Shown one piece after another: positions 13,801-24,107 of a DNA stretch of 64,000 nt (its first letter is position 1; the number at the start of each line of letters is the position of its first letter). The DNA lies in the NCBI RefSeq assembly GCF_037042905.1, contig NC_087254.1, positions 23,537,103 through 23,601,102 on the forward strand, read 5' to 3'. This stretch comes from Lytechinus pictus. Its lineage: Eukaryota > Echinodermata > Echinoidea > Temnopleuroida > Toxopneustidae. Made by a program: the position numbers and the translations under genes. The notes beneath the pieces were generated by a model. That model made no database searches. It worked only from the letters and a program-made list of their open reading frames with translations, and had not been told where the DNA came from.

Positions 13801-15409
13801 AAATGTAGTGAAGTAAAGGGAAATATAATATGTAAACTCAAGTCAAGTATAGTAGTCTTCAGCAAAAGAAAATAAGGACATTTAAAGAAAAAATATACAT
13901 TTCATTATTTATATTATTTTCTATTTTACATTTTGAATAAAGATAATATTAAAAATGAAAATAAAATGAAAATGTTTTAATCTAAAATCTTATATCCAAT
14001 ATAAATTAGATTAAGTTAACTTATTGCAAGTTAAGTAAAGTAAATTTCCTGAATTAATGAGTTACCAAAGTAATGTTGAGAAGTTTATTGGATGCCCCTT
14101 TACTAGGCCTCAATACTCAATACTCTCATTAGCCTTGGATATTTTTGTGCCCTTTTCAATTTTTCCTATTTGTGCTTTGATATATGAAAAGTAGTCTTGC
14201 CCCCCAAAATATTGGAATTTAAGCCTACAGTTATGTTTACTTTATTTCTTTTCTTTTAAGTAAATGGGGACATGATGTGTCGCCATGTATACTAAAAATT
14301 ACCAAATATTATTATTACCATTCCAGTATAATTTACAATAATTATTATCAGTATTATGTATTATTATCATGATTGTTACCATTTGTGTTGCTGCTGTTAT
14401 TTTTTAAATCATTATTTTCTTTATTACTGGACGTTGTGTGAGTATTATTATCATTATTATTTTCTAATAATTATTATTGTTATTATTACCATTATTATGA
14501 TTGTTACTTTAATTATTAAATCATTATATTACCATTATTATTATTATTAAAATTATTATTATTTTTACTATTAGTATTATTATTATTAGCAAAAATATAA
14601 TCATTAAGTAGAGTGGAGCCTTGAGTAAAGAAAAGGAAGTGGGGAAATGATTGTTTAACTTTAAATCTTACTTACCGGCTTACAGCTTTCTATTCCTCCA
14701 CCACCAAAGAAATACTCTCTGCCAAACACTACAATACCCGTGTGCCATATTCCATCAATGTGTTTATCTGGAATAGAAATCACAAGAGCAGTAAATGAAC
14801 TTTCTTATTATTTAAATAAATGACAAAGCCGGCCAAGGTTATCTAATCTACAAAATTAGTAATTTTGTAGATTTGCAATCATTTGCGGTACTTTTAAATG
14901 CAAGCACAACTTGATTATTAATTGTCTATTGCTAGAACGATATCTCCAAAGTATCAAAGGCATTGCAACACTCTACTTAGAGATTTGCATCCAAAGCCGG
15001 TAAGCTGAGCTTTGTAGCTGTGGTGCACCCAAGGGTTCATTACATGCCGCCGCGCACAAAAAAATCAAGCCATAGAAGTCGTGTGTTGTGGACCCAAGAA
15101 GTCAGATCCCAGCACGCGTGACCCACTAGTTAGAAATCCACTGCCAAACGTGGTTCGTGGTGCGAGGTTAGTATACTAACCTCGCAATACGTGTGAGTGG
15201 CTGTGGTGTAATGTAAGTTAAGTATGTCGAGATGTAACCTCGCCTCATACTATTACTAACAAAAGTATAAACGGGTGGGACTGAGTCAGAGATAATGAAG
15301 AGCAAAATAGACCAAACTTACTCAATAGTGCTAAAGACAGCTGGCGAGCGAGGCCTTTCGTTAGGTCATAGATGTAAAGATATACATCCTTTGGCTCTGG
15401 TTGTTCCAT
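4839..15409 (-). CDS. DESI1: DESI1-type PPPDE thiol isopeptidase with C-terminal PUL domain (11 exons)
   Basis: Splice-site reconstruction gives eleven coding exons in order: 15322-15409, 14676-14767, 13507-13616, 11728-11850, 11021-11187, 10346-10503, 8519-8696, 7841-8028, 7089-7283, 5759-5837 and 4839-4996. All have GT donors and AG acceptors and phases agree throughout (1536 nt, 511 residues plus TAG). Residues 1 to about 140 match the PPPDE fold of DESI1: YDLTKGLAR near the start, [11 protein letters not shown] with His38, [14 protein letters not shown], and [17 protein letters not shown] with Cys108. Both catalytic residues fall at the same numbers as in vertebrate DESI1. A Ser/Thr/Pro-rich linker (about 140-215) leads to an acidic-basic stretch. 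Residues about 247-511 are helical and match a PUL domain, the C-terminal Armadillo-like fold of PLAA/Ufd3 that binds Cdc48/p97. Vertebrate DESI1 is only about 168 residues, so the C-terminal half is extra. The family removes SUMO (isopeptidase). Coupling to p97 is inferred from the PUL domain. Introns hold SINEs and foldbacks. A 5' noncoding exon was not located. Confidence 0.93.
6376..6979. mobile_element. TTAA-flanked foldback element, copy 1
   Basis: This is an element of about 596 bp inside an intron of the PPPDE gene. It begins AAGGACAAGTCCA and ends TGGACTTGACCTT, with arms of about 200 bp that remain inverted-complementary (for example the AAAATCGGATGTAAAATAAG stretch on the left against CTTACATCCGATTTTGATG on the right). 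TTAA lies at both borders (6376-6379 and 6976-6979), a target-site duplication typical of piggyBac-type transposons. There is no transposase ORF, so it is non-autonomous. Related copies lie at 47090-47690 and 50227-50836. Confidence 0.8.
7553..7706. mobile_element. short foldback element with GGGCCC ends
   Basis: GGGCCCTATTTTACAAA on the left is mirrored by TTTGTAAGATGGGGCCC on the right, and the interior repeats CAATTTGCAATTGAT-like words in inverted order. It is about 154 bp, in an intron of the PPPDE gene, with no coding capacity. It looks like a miniature inverted-repeat element. Confidence 0.6.
8832..9430. mobile_element. 600-bp foldback with GGTGAGTAAA termini
   Basis: The left end GGTGAGTAAAGAAAAACTTG continues through ACACCTCACAAATTCCA and is mirrored at the right end (TGGAGATTTGTGAGGTGTCA, then ACTCACC). 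Further inside, CTTGGATGATCAGAGGGTATCC and GCCAAAGTAAGGC-like words also recur in inverse orientation, so most of the element is palindromic. It lies in an intron of the PPPDE gene. No transposase is present. Confidence 0.7.
9530..9905. repeat. probable interspersed repeat in intron
   Basis: An AT-rich non-coding stretch with a local inverted motif (AGGCGTCTTATAGACGCCT, a near-perfect short palindrome around 9688-9707). The composition resembles dispersed repeats of this window but no second copy was found here, so the class is uncertain. Confidence 0.3.
9905..10080 (-). repeat. tRNA-type SINE fragment
   Basis: The segment aligns with the SINE at 25678-26030: both carry GGTACCCATTTAA, then a tRNA-like head on the minus strand with a B-box-like stretch (here GTGTGTTCAGACC). 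The 3' tail part is degraded. Located in a PPPDE-gene intron. Confidence 0.45.
11985..12245. repeat. (ATA/AAT)n-rich imperfect microsatellite
   Basis: A degenerate trinucleotide tract rich in AATAAT, ACTACT and ATGATG words inside an intron. The open frame across it encodes only runs of I, S, Y and C and is not a gene. Confidence 0.7.
12480..12836 (+). repeat. probable non-LTR retrotransposon 3' end with AAATC repeats
   Basis: An AT-rich stretch ends in AATGTGGAAATAAATAAATC followed by AAATC repeats, the arrangement of a LINE 3' terminus with a short simple-repeat tail. No reverse-transcriptase coding sequence remains. It lies in an intron of the PPPDE gene, opposite in orientation to the gene. 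Confidence 0.4.
12866..13195 (-). repeat. tRNA-type SINE, older copy
   Basis: Read on the minus strand, a tRNA-like head with a B-box-like GGGATTTGAACC-class element (around 13134-13146 on plus) is followed by the body (GGAGAGTGGCAAATG, TACCCATTT) and an AT-rich tail of AATAAT repeats. The order and words match the copy at 25678-26030, with more substitutions. It lies in the PPPDE-gene intron. Confidence 0.6.
13321..13477. mobile_element. short foldback element with GGGGCC(T) ends
   Basis: GGGGCCTGTTTCGTAAAGAG and the following TTACAATTGTTGTAAC are mirrored by GTTACAACAGTTGTAACTC and TTTATGAAACGAGCCCC. Two internal GCCATTATGGCAA words form further stems. The element is 157 bp, ends only 30 bp from PPPDE exon 3, and has no coding capacity. 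Confidence 0.65.
14286..14600. repeat. (ATT)n-rich microsatellite
   Basis: A long imperfect ATT/TTA trinucleotide tract in the intron between exons 2 and 3 of the PPPDE gene. Confidence 0.75.
15161..15186. repeat. 26-bp perfect palindrome
   Basis: TGCGAGGTTAGTA is followed directly by its exact reverse complement. It lies in intron 1 of the PPPDE gene in a more GC-balanced stretch. It may be the centre of a decayed foldback, but the outer flanks are not clearly paired. Confidence 0.6.
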
Positions 15410-15829
15410 TTCTCCTGAATTACTGGTAAAAGCAATGAAAAAAGATCAGATCTGTCCCCGCCTCAATCAAGAATGAATCACTGTCTCTCAGTCTCACACA
15501 TTCCGAAGTATGACGTGCGATCGTATGCCCAAAAAGGGGGAAATTGTCGACTCACTTACAACAACCGCTCAGGTCACTGTAATTTGAGAATTTCATGTGA
15601 CACTGTATGACAATGAGAATACAAAATCGCCAAAATATATAGTTTTTACGTACACTTACACGGTATTTGTGTTTATGTTTGTGAAATTTGCATTAAGCAC
15701 ATGTAGGGCGAAGAAGTTTATATCAGGTCCATGACATGAAGAATCTAGAGTTTTCGAGATGTAGTTCATTTTGTGCAGCGTCAGTGTCAAACATACAACT
15801 TCATGAGGTGAAACAGGACAGGGTTTACA

Positions 15830-15957
15830 TAGGGGGGGGGGAGAAGAAGAGAAAGAAGAAAAAGAGGAAGAAAAGAAGAAGAAGAAGAAGAGGAAGAAGA
15901 AGGAGAAGAAAGAAGAAGAAGAAGCGGAGGAGGAATTTAGAAGAAGAAGAAGTATCA
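15830..15957. repeat. purine-rich (GAA/GAG)n tract
   Basis: About 130 bases almost purely of G and A, preceded by a G9 run. The Lys/Arg/Glu-only frame through it is a composition artefact. Confidence 0.8.
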
Positions 15958-16295
15958 GTTTAGTTTATTTCACTTCCATTTTCTGATAATAAACATAAAA
16001 AACATAATATACATATGTATGAATGTACACAACAGAATAAATGTCATAAGCATACTTCAATAATTAATCAACAAATTCGTAGGAAATAGTCGGAGTATAT
16101 ATAATTCTTTTTGTTCCAAACACATTTTGATAATTAGACAAATTATAGATTACAATTAGCATATGAAAATGAGGGACTTATTAAAAAGCAAAGCTTGTAA
16201 TGGTAAGTCCCTTGGGATAAATTTATAGTAATCTTAATCGTATGTAATTAAAAGAAGATCAAGTACTCTGAATGAAAAAAAAAATGATGCGATGG

Positions 16296-16755
16296 AGAAG
16301 CGCGAGCTGATATTTGTAATATACTGACCTGAAAACATAAAAAGGTTCCCTGTTTAGGACTATAGTGACTCATGAGAGGGGTACATATCTCACCAAACAG
16401 ATAATGCGAGCACGATCAAGCGCCGGCGAGCTGAAATTTCTTTATATTCTGACCTCAAAGCTTGATATTAGTAAGCATTTTTGGTACCAGTGATCAGGAT
16501 AACAATTTATTGATGCGAGCCCGAAGCGCGAGCTGAAATTTTTGATATTTCGATGTCAAAATAATTGACAGCAAAACGTTTTTTTTTATAAAGAGCAATT
16601 AAGATAATATATATCCAATAAATATTGCAAATCCGAAACGCGAGCTATTTTGAGGTTTAGAACTAAGGAAGGGACATTCTATTCTCTTTTTTTATCATTA
16701 AAAAAAAAAAAGGGTTTTCTTGATGGGAGCGCGAAGCGCGAGCTGAAATTTGTTA
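16296..16755. repeat. diverged array with GCGAAGCGCGAGCTGA motif (short block)
   Basis: Five degraded units, each with a form of GCGAAGCGCGAGCTGAAATTT followed by a TGATATT or TATATTCTGACCTC-like stretch, are spaced about 100 bp apart (near 16299, 16408, 16514, 16631 and 16726). A lone unit is at 20105-20127, and the large block is at 42915-45925. Confidence 0.6.
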
Positions 16756-17124
16756 AATTCCAATAAAAAACAAATATACACAACAAAAAAAGTAAGTCCC
16801 CCCTAAATCAAATTGCTGTAACTTTTGAACGGAATTATTTTGAGATGTGATATTTCGTAGGTGGCTTTCTACACTCATTAAGCAATTCCTGGTGAAAAAT
16901 GAGATTGATCAGTTGAGTCATGCATGAGTAATTAAATATTGAATTAAAAATGACCATTTTGAAAGTCACAAGAGTCGTTTTTCAGATTGTGCAAATACAA
17001 AGTTGGGCAAAAGTTGTTTTTAGGTGAATTTTATGGTGTTATGCTGTTTTACTATCCATCATTTAGCCATTCCACACACAATTTTGATATCTAATGTTCA
17101 TGGTTGAGTGAGCACAATGTATTG

Positions 17125-17293
17125 CAGGGGCCGCGGAAGCGGGGGGGGGGGGACTGGGGGGCTGAAGCCCCCCCCCCCCCCACTTTTTTTTCCAAAAAAA
17201 CATGTACAAAAATGTACAAATGACCATACGATTGTGATTTTTTGCATGGTCAACTCCCCCCCCCCCACTTTGAAAACCGTTCCGCGGCCCCTG
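17125..17293. mobile_element. foldback with CAGGGGCCGCGG ends and TATTG duplication
   Basis: CAGGGGCCGCGGAA at the left is mirrored by TTCCGCGGCCCCTG at the right. The bases outside are TATTG on both sides (17120-17124 and 17294-17298), a 5-bp target duplication. The interior has a G12 run opposite C runs, which would also pair. There is no ORF of its own. Confidence 0.7.
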
Positions 17294-18343
17294 TATTGTG
17301 ACGTATCATCATATGGTAGTATCATCTACAACTTGTTAGATCATGGTGAAATTTGAAAATGTTGGTGTCTCCCCCGATTATAGGCCCCTCCCCCATTTTA
17401 AAATTCTGGATCCACCACTGATTTGTCCATAAATTAAACTGATCATGAGAAATCGTTAGGAAAAGAATGCATTTATGCAGTATAAAGAGTATTCATTCCT
17501 AAGTTTTCGAATGTGCTCGCTCAACCATGAAAATGTTTAAAGTTCGGAAAGTGTGTGGTGATAGAAATGATGGATGATAAAAACAACAGCAATTAAAGTC
17601 ACATTTGAAACCGAATTTGCCCCCAATATTCACTTTATTACCCTTTAAAATGAGTCTGTGACATTGAAAACACAAATTTTCCCACTTTGATGCGTGCTCA
17701 CTCATCCATAAACAAACAAATCGATTTCATTTTTGCACAGAATTCTGCCCATAGGTTGATAAACATTATTCTTAAATGACATTGCTAAAGACAGCCTTGA
17801 AAAAAAGTTCCACCATATTGAATAAGGGGTTACTTATTCTTAAACATATGCACCCATAATGTACACAAGTCTATGAGGGAGGAAGTCAAAATTTTAACAA
17901 ATATGAAATGAGGGTTTGTTTCATGGACGGTTTTTGTTACTTCTGCCAATAGTTATTTCATGAAACTTCGCACATGGCTTCAGAATAACATTATCCAAAA
18001 GGCACGCACACAAAAAATAACCATTCGATACGGCACAGAGTGGGGCCAAGGCCTTGAACTTTCTTCTCATTTGCATAATTTTCGAATATTGTGTGCACAT
18101 TGATGCATTAAACATCGGGATTTTCATAAAAATCAAATCAAATGAACTATGCAAGGAGGATTGTGACAGATATCCATAGTTACAAATTGCATTTTTTTCC
18201 AATCACGTAAAAAAGAGCTAATCACATTCCACATGTTCATTCAAGCGTGAATGTTTAATTAAACGCCTTTGAATCATTGAAGCATGTTAATTGGTCATGA
18301 ACATAACGAAAAAGTTGAGAAAAGATCATTTGAAGAGATTAGT

Positions 18344-18555
18344 TGCAAAAGGGCTTAGGTCCACTTTGGACCATTCTGAGAAAAACAATGTTTTTTATTC
18401 TCACTTACTGCAATATTCTTATGAGAAACTAAATTGTCATGATGTACTACCCTATCATGTGAACATAAAATTGGGTATAAAAGAAATCTACCTGTCTTCA
18501 ATTTTTTTCTATAAATTCTTTTAAAAATTATCATTGTGGACCTAAGCCCTTTTGC
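18344..18555. mobile_element. 212-bp element with 20-bp inverted termini
   Basis: GCAAAAGGGCTTAGGTCCAC on the left is mirrored by GTGGACCTAAGCCCTTTTGC on the right. The interior is AT-rich and non-coding. It is nested inside the unclassified repeat region just left of the long-inverted-repeat element. Confidence 0.65.
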
Positions 18556-18719
18556 TTGTAAACTGAAACACATTTTGTGAACGTGAACTTCGTGAAGGGT
18601 ATCTACCTAAACAATTAATGCGAATGCAAAGTGTTGAAAATATTTCATATAGGCCTACTGACCTGAAAAGAGGATATTTCAAAGATTGTTAGTTAAAATT
18701 CAGGAATGGGATCGGGATA

Positions 18720-20086
18720 TACAGTGCGTATAAAAAACGGGACAGTTTAGAACAGTCTGTCAAAATTTTGTTTCAAATTATGATGTCTATATTTTGATGT
18801 TAATTGATGCTCTGATGTCTTATCTTTCAAATGCTTTTTTTTAATGAGTTTTGTTCATGCTTGAGCGAACACAAGACGTTTTTGCGAGGGGTTAAAAAAA
18901 GGGCTTGAGCCAAAAGCCAGAAAATTAGAAAATATTGATCTTCAGACTTCTAGCTAGTTTTTATTCAATTTGCTTTTGCATCTCTTTATTTCTACATCAG
19001 TTATGTTCATACTTGGTAAATATTATCATTGGATTATTTTACATATCTGCCCATGAGGATGATGAGGTCGAAGGTTGTCTAGGGGTCAAAAGATCAAATG
19101 ATATGTGGTCATGTCCATCCTTTTTTGAAGTTTTTGTTCAACTTGCTCTGATTTCTTTATTTCTGCATCAATCATTTTCATATTTGGCACATTATGATCC
19201 TTGGGTAATACTACATTTGTATCCATGGGGATGATGGGGTCAAAGGTCGTCTAGGGGTCAAAAGATTATATTGCATATTTTGATTATCGCAAAATCGGGA
19301 GAGACTTATGGTTCGCAAACCATCTTGTTTCATTTAAATATGTTCTCTTTTAGCAATGAATATTCTTTCATAAGTAAGAACAAAAATTGTTAACCTAAAA
19401 TAGGAGATATCCATTATTAATGGACGCGCTTGTAATTTATTAATATCCTTTTATTATGTGCAGCAAATGTTATGATGCATTTGAAAGACATGAATCCTAT
19501 TGTCAAGGGGACATTGACTCCTTGAACAATTCAAATTGTGTGCTTGACAGGACAATATTAATTCTAACAGAAGGATTCATGTCTTTCAAAGGCACCAAAA
19601 CCTTTGCAGCCCACAATAACAGGATTTGATCGAATTCCAAGCTATCCCATTAATAATACGATTCCCCTTACTTGGGTTGACGATTTTTTGTTTTTACTTA
19701 TGAAAAAACATTCAATGCTAAAAGACACCATATAAAAAACACCAACAAAACAATTTAAGTAAATGAATAGATTTGTAAATGAATTTTGACAGCATAATTC
19801 AAAAATTATGGCAGAGATAATGAAAAGATTAAAAGGAAGTTTGCTGATTAACAAGAAGTCTGATGATCAGTATTTTCTATGTTCTGCCATTTGGCGCAAG
19901 CCTTCTTTTGAACCCCTCACAAATGTGTTCCGTGTTCGCTCAAGCATGAACGAAACTGATATTTTTTCATGGCATTTGAAAGATAAGACTTCATATCATC
20001 TATTAACAACAAAATATAGGCATCATTATTTTAAACAAAATTTTGATAGACTTTTCAAAACTGTCCCGTTTTTTATATGCACTGTA
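18720..20086. mobile_element. TA-flanked long-inverted-repeat transposon, copy 1
   Basis: The element begins TACAGTGCGTATAAAAAACG and ends with the inverse (CGTTTTTTATATGCACTGTA in form), with GGGACAG next to each end. The arms pair for several hundred bases: AGCGAACAC, AAAGACATGAATCC and GCCATAATTTTTGAATT-type words recur in inverse order, and the fold centre is near 19530. TA dinucleotides at the ends and the terminal motif suggest a Tc1/mariner-like non-autonomous element. The left arm is interrupted at about 18940-19280 by an imperfect tandem pair of about 130 bp that includes GGTCGTCTAGGGGTCAAAAG. No transposase is present. Copy 2 is at 37633-38996. Confidence 0.7.
18940..19280. repeat. 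imperfect tandem duplication nested in a transposon arm
   Basis: Two units share TTTATTTCTRCATCA, a CATGGGGATGATGGGGTC-type stretch and the word GTCTAGGGGTCAAAAGAT (about 19077 and 19249). The stretch is absent from the corresponding arm of copy 2 and from the right arm of this copy, so it is probably a later insertion. Confidence 0.45.
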
Positions 20087-20889
20087 TATCTCGCTAATCC
20101 AATGATGAGAGCGCGTAGCGCGAGCTGATTTTTTTTTATATTCAGCATTTTTTGTAATCATGAACAGGATGCGTAATCTCGCAGAAACAAACAAAAAATA
20201 AATATACGAATTGTGAGCATAATAATCTGTTCAAATGGACTAAAAAAATAGGATATATTTTAAGCCCCTAGTTTCATTCACTTTTCTTATTTTTTTAAAT
20301 TTCTTTCCTCCTCTTCTTCCCTTTTCCTTTTTTCTCCCTTTTCTTCCCTTTTTTTGCTGTTGGCAAGCGGCGATGTTCCGCGGAACCCAGGTAACCCCCC
20401 CCCCCTGGCTACGGCCTTGACCTCACATAGCCACTCTCAGATATAAAACTTATTTCAAATTAATGTTAAAGCTTAACAAAATAATACTGGACCTTGATGA
20501 CGCCTATTCTGAGAGGAGCAAGAGAAGCAAAGCAACCAAGATTTTTTTTTATATTCTAAAAGACTTTTTTTCATACATAACATCAAACTTCGATCATGCA
20601 TGGATCAAATCAGATCATTGGTTATGAAAACTTGACGGGGGGGGGGGGTGTACTAATAACGATGGTAGAAGCCTCTGCTCCTAGGATGTTCACAGTAAAG
20701 AATTTTAATTTGAATATTTGTAAGGTATATATTTTCTATACATACATCCTTTGTTTTAATTAATCGAATTCACTTTGATATCTAGTAGATTTTACATCTC
20801 CCCCCCTCTCTCTCTCTCTCTTTGGTTGGAGGTTAACATTATGATACCAGATATGTTTTGAGTGAATCCCTCCTCCCATTTCCACAGTG

Positions 20890-21060
20890 ACTCATTATTA
20901 TTTTTTTTTACCTAGTATTATAAATTATCTACAAAAATATTCTTTGTTTGTGAATTACTTTATTCGTTAATTTGCATCACTGTATGCAACTATCTACAAT
21001 ATGTATTTAATTTGTACTACGTATATTTGTCTCTTGGTAATAAATCGAATTTGAATTTGA
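20890..21060 (+). repeat. probable LINE 3' end with TTTGAA tail
   Basis: An AT-rich stretch ends GGTAATAAATCGAATTTGAA and further TTTGAA repeats, typical of a non-LTR 3' terminus. The reverse-transcriptase fragment that follows starts within about 15 bases of this tail, so one element appears to have landed against the tail of another. Confidence 0.4.
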
Positions 21061-21063
21061 ATT

Positions 21064-22395
21064 TTGAATCACTATATACAATTATTTTATCATTTTGGTA
21101 TACGTGGTGTTGCGTTTAAGTGGTTTAAGGATTATTTATCTGATCGTTTCAATTATACTGTATATAATAATGCTGTCTCTCGTCATGAGAGGGTCCAGTG
21201 TGGAGTCCCCCAGGGCTCCACACTGGGCCCTCTCTTGTTTTTTATATACATTAATGATTTATGCAATGTTACTGATTTTTTTCATTTTGTCCTCTTTGCA
21301 GATGACACAAACTTAATTGCTTCCAATTTTGATTTTGATATTCTTGTGAAAAATACAAATGAAGAATTAATTAAGATTACGAATTGGTTCCAAGCCAATG
21401 AATTAGTAATAAACTATGATAAGACAACCATTATGTATTTTAGTAAAGATCATATAAAACATTGTATTTCAGATGTTAATATATTCATGAATGGAATCCC
21501 TTTGAGTACTTCGAAAACCACTAAATTTCTTGGAATTACTTTAGATGATTCATTATCCTATAACAACCATCGTTCTATAATATCCAATAAAATTGCAAAA
21601 AATGCTGGTATTCTTTTTTAACTTAGTAGCTTCTTGCCACAGAAAGAGTTGTTTATGATTTATAATAGTCTTACCTTACCTTATCTCCAATATTGCAATA
21701 TTGTTTGGGCAAATACTGGAACTGCAAAATTGGAACCCTTTCATAAATTGCAAAAGAAAATTCTAAGAATATGTACGAATTCACCTTTTAAATCTCATTC
21801 ACGACCTTTATTTTTCCGTCTTAAAACTTTAAATATATATGACATTCATAAATTTCAGATTGCATCTGTGATGTTCCGAACAGTTAGTAACATAATTCCT
21901 TCTAACATCTCCCAAATGTTTATTATAAATTGTTCAGTTCATTCTCATAATACTCGGTCAAGCAATAACTTTCATCATCCCCAAGTTAAATCTCAAATTC
22001 TACTTAATTCATTAAGGCATCGTGGCCCTCGTATATGGAACAATCTTTCTGATAATATTAAGTGTTCAACTACATTAACTTCATTTAAAGCCAAGTTAAA
22101 AAACGTGTATATAAGTGAATATTCAAAATAATTTTTTTCTGCCTAATTCTACACTTACCCCGATTGTCCCCATCCCCCTTGTATGTATGCTGGTGATTGC
22201 TGATTCTGTGTGTATATTTTTCAGTTGATTTTCATATGTATTTTACCTTGTTTTACTGGGAGCTACAACTCACAAGTTCTTATGAACTTTTCAGTAGTTT
22301 CCGTTTTTCTCTGATGTAATTTTCATTCTTGTACATATTGTATATTGTTTTTTTATATTGTTGAGAAAATAAAATTGAACTTGAACTTGAACTAT
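21064..22395 (+). mobile_element. 5'-truncated non-LTR retrotransposon, reverse transcriptase with one stop
   Basis: The coding part runs 21064-22131 in one frame and is interrupted by a single TAA at 21619-21621. Visible reverse-transcriptase motifs are GVAFKWFKDYLSDR, the VPQGSTLGPLLFFIYINDL block and FADDTNL with the catalytic aspartates, followed by a thumb-like stretch (KFLGITLDDSLS) and the usual C-terminal region (SHNTRSS, LRHRGPRIWN). This places it in the Jockey/CR1-type non-LTR group. The clade is not resolved. Endonuclease and ORF1 are missing, so it is a dead 5' truncation. The 3' end is AATAAAATTGAAC followed by TTGAAC repeats to about 22392. It copied itself through an RNA intermediate by target-primed reverse transcription. 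Confidence 0.85.
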
Positions 22396-24107
22396 TTGCT
22401 GACGAATTTTAAATCGCTTTCCTCAAAGTTTATAGCCTCTTGACGTCACTACAGTAGGAGGGTAGTGAAATGAGAGGTGTGGTGATCGACATCACCAAGA
22501 CAGAAAACAGGACCAACAGGAGAAAGTATTTCATCTACTACGAGATATATATTATGTTGCAATGAGCTATATGGTTTCGTTGAAATGATTACCAGAAAAA
22601 ATTAAAGTGGAAGCAAATTGGGAAATCAAGCTATCTTAGCCCCCTCCCACACCCCTTGTCCACCGTTTCTTTTCTTTCTTGTGCTATATAATGAATATTG
22701 ATTAAAAAAACGATACCACAGATGTAGTTTCGATGAACAAACCTCTCCTTGTAAATATAGCGTTTCGGTCTTTGATGTTTATATCTGTTTTGCCTTGTAT
22801 GGATGGAGTAAATTGACAAAAAAGAGAGACAAAGTTGAAAGCAGTGTACAACAATCTGTCATATGATTATCTCCCTTCCTTTTTCAATTTTGCTATATTA
22901 GAACCATATGTTTACTATAGGCAAGCAGTTTTTGTATTACTATTGTGCTCTAAATGTGGATACTTTTTTTGGGGGGGGGGCAGGAGGTCAATGTTAATAA
23001 AGCGTATGCGTTTTCTATGCCTCATTTTATTTTATATCTTTTTTTATCACAATAAGCCGCTGTTACATATTCAATTTCACCAGTTACTTTCGAAGGTATG
23101 GTTTGTCTTAATTGCTCTAATATTAAAAAAAGTTAGAAGCATACCAAATAAAATGTCTCCTTGCAACAAAATAATATCAGTTCATCCAGCAGTTAAACCG
23201 ATTAAGCAGCGCAGGCAAAAGAAGTGGGAAATGGGGGGGGGGGCGCACGCATACCACGATGAGACGAAATTCTAGACGATATTGCTGTTTCTTCTGCATC
23301 CATCGAGTACATCTTGTCGATGAACCCGCTCCATCCTCATCTTCATCCATCCATCACGCCCTCCTCCTCCTCCTAATCCTTTTCTCTCCTTCACTTCTTT
23401 CTTCAAGCCTCTCTCCTTCCCTCCGCACGCACGCCGACGTCGTTGAGACAGGAAATGCTCATTCATTTTATTTGCATCCGAGTTGCGAAGGGGGTATCAA
23501 CAAGACATCAGCGCATCGTATCTCACCGGCTTAACAAAATGATTTACCACGGTGGAACATAAAGCATATCAACTGAGTGGGCACTATCGTGCGGGTAAGA
23601 AATAAATATATTTATTCTGTCTGACATTCAGGTTTTTTTATTTGAAAAGTCAATTACCATTAATATGGATGTATATTGTTGTTATAGGCCGAGATGCGTT
23701 GTTGATGAAAAAAAAGGGTATGTGTGGTGCTATATATGAGTAGAATGTGGTTAGCAAAACCACATATGTTTGTTATCAATTAAAACGATTATTATATTCA
23801 TACTACTATTTTTAATACTAAAATTACTGCTACTGTTTCTCCTGGTGATGATAGCGGTTGTAGTGGGGTGGAGACAGGGATGGATAGGAGAAATGTATGA
23901 TAATGATGATGGTGGTGGTGGTGATGATGATGATGGCAGTGATGATGATGATGGCGGTGGTCATAATGATGTTTGTGATTATAGTTGTGCTGATGACAAT
24001 GGGGATGATTGTGGTGATGATGATGATGATGGCGATGGCGATGATGATAATAGTTCGATATCTGTGAGTTTAATAAATACCATACCTTTCGGCATTTACT
24101 TTACAAA
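22396..24107. other. non-coding region with simple repeats
   Basis: No gene supported. The stretch contains a G9 run near 22972, a G10 run near 23234, a TCC-rich tract at about 23330-23420 and a (GAT)n tract at about 23896-24055. Frames across these tracts are composition artefacts. Confidence 0.4.

Larger units (their letters stand above)
16780..18719. repeat. composite non-coding repeat region
   Basis: No coding sequence is supported. The stretch contains the nested foldbacks at 17125-17293 and 18344-18555, and a GGCCCCTCCCCCATTTTAAAATT piece ending in TCCACCACTG that resembles one end of the G/C-tract repeats elsewhere. The remainder is AT-rich and unclassified. Confidence 0.35.

Noticed and set aside
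15736-15963. Lys/Arg-rich 75-residue frame
   Set aside because: Produced by the GAA/GAG tract.
21095-21316. Second frame over the reverse transcriptase
   Set aside because: It is a shadow of the real frame, which carries the RT motifs.
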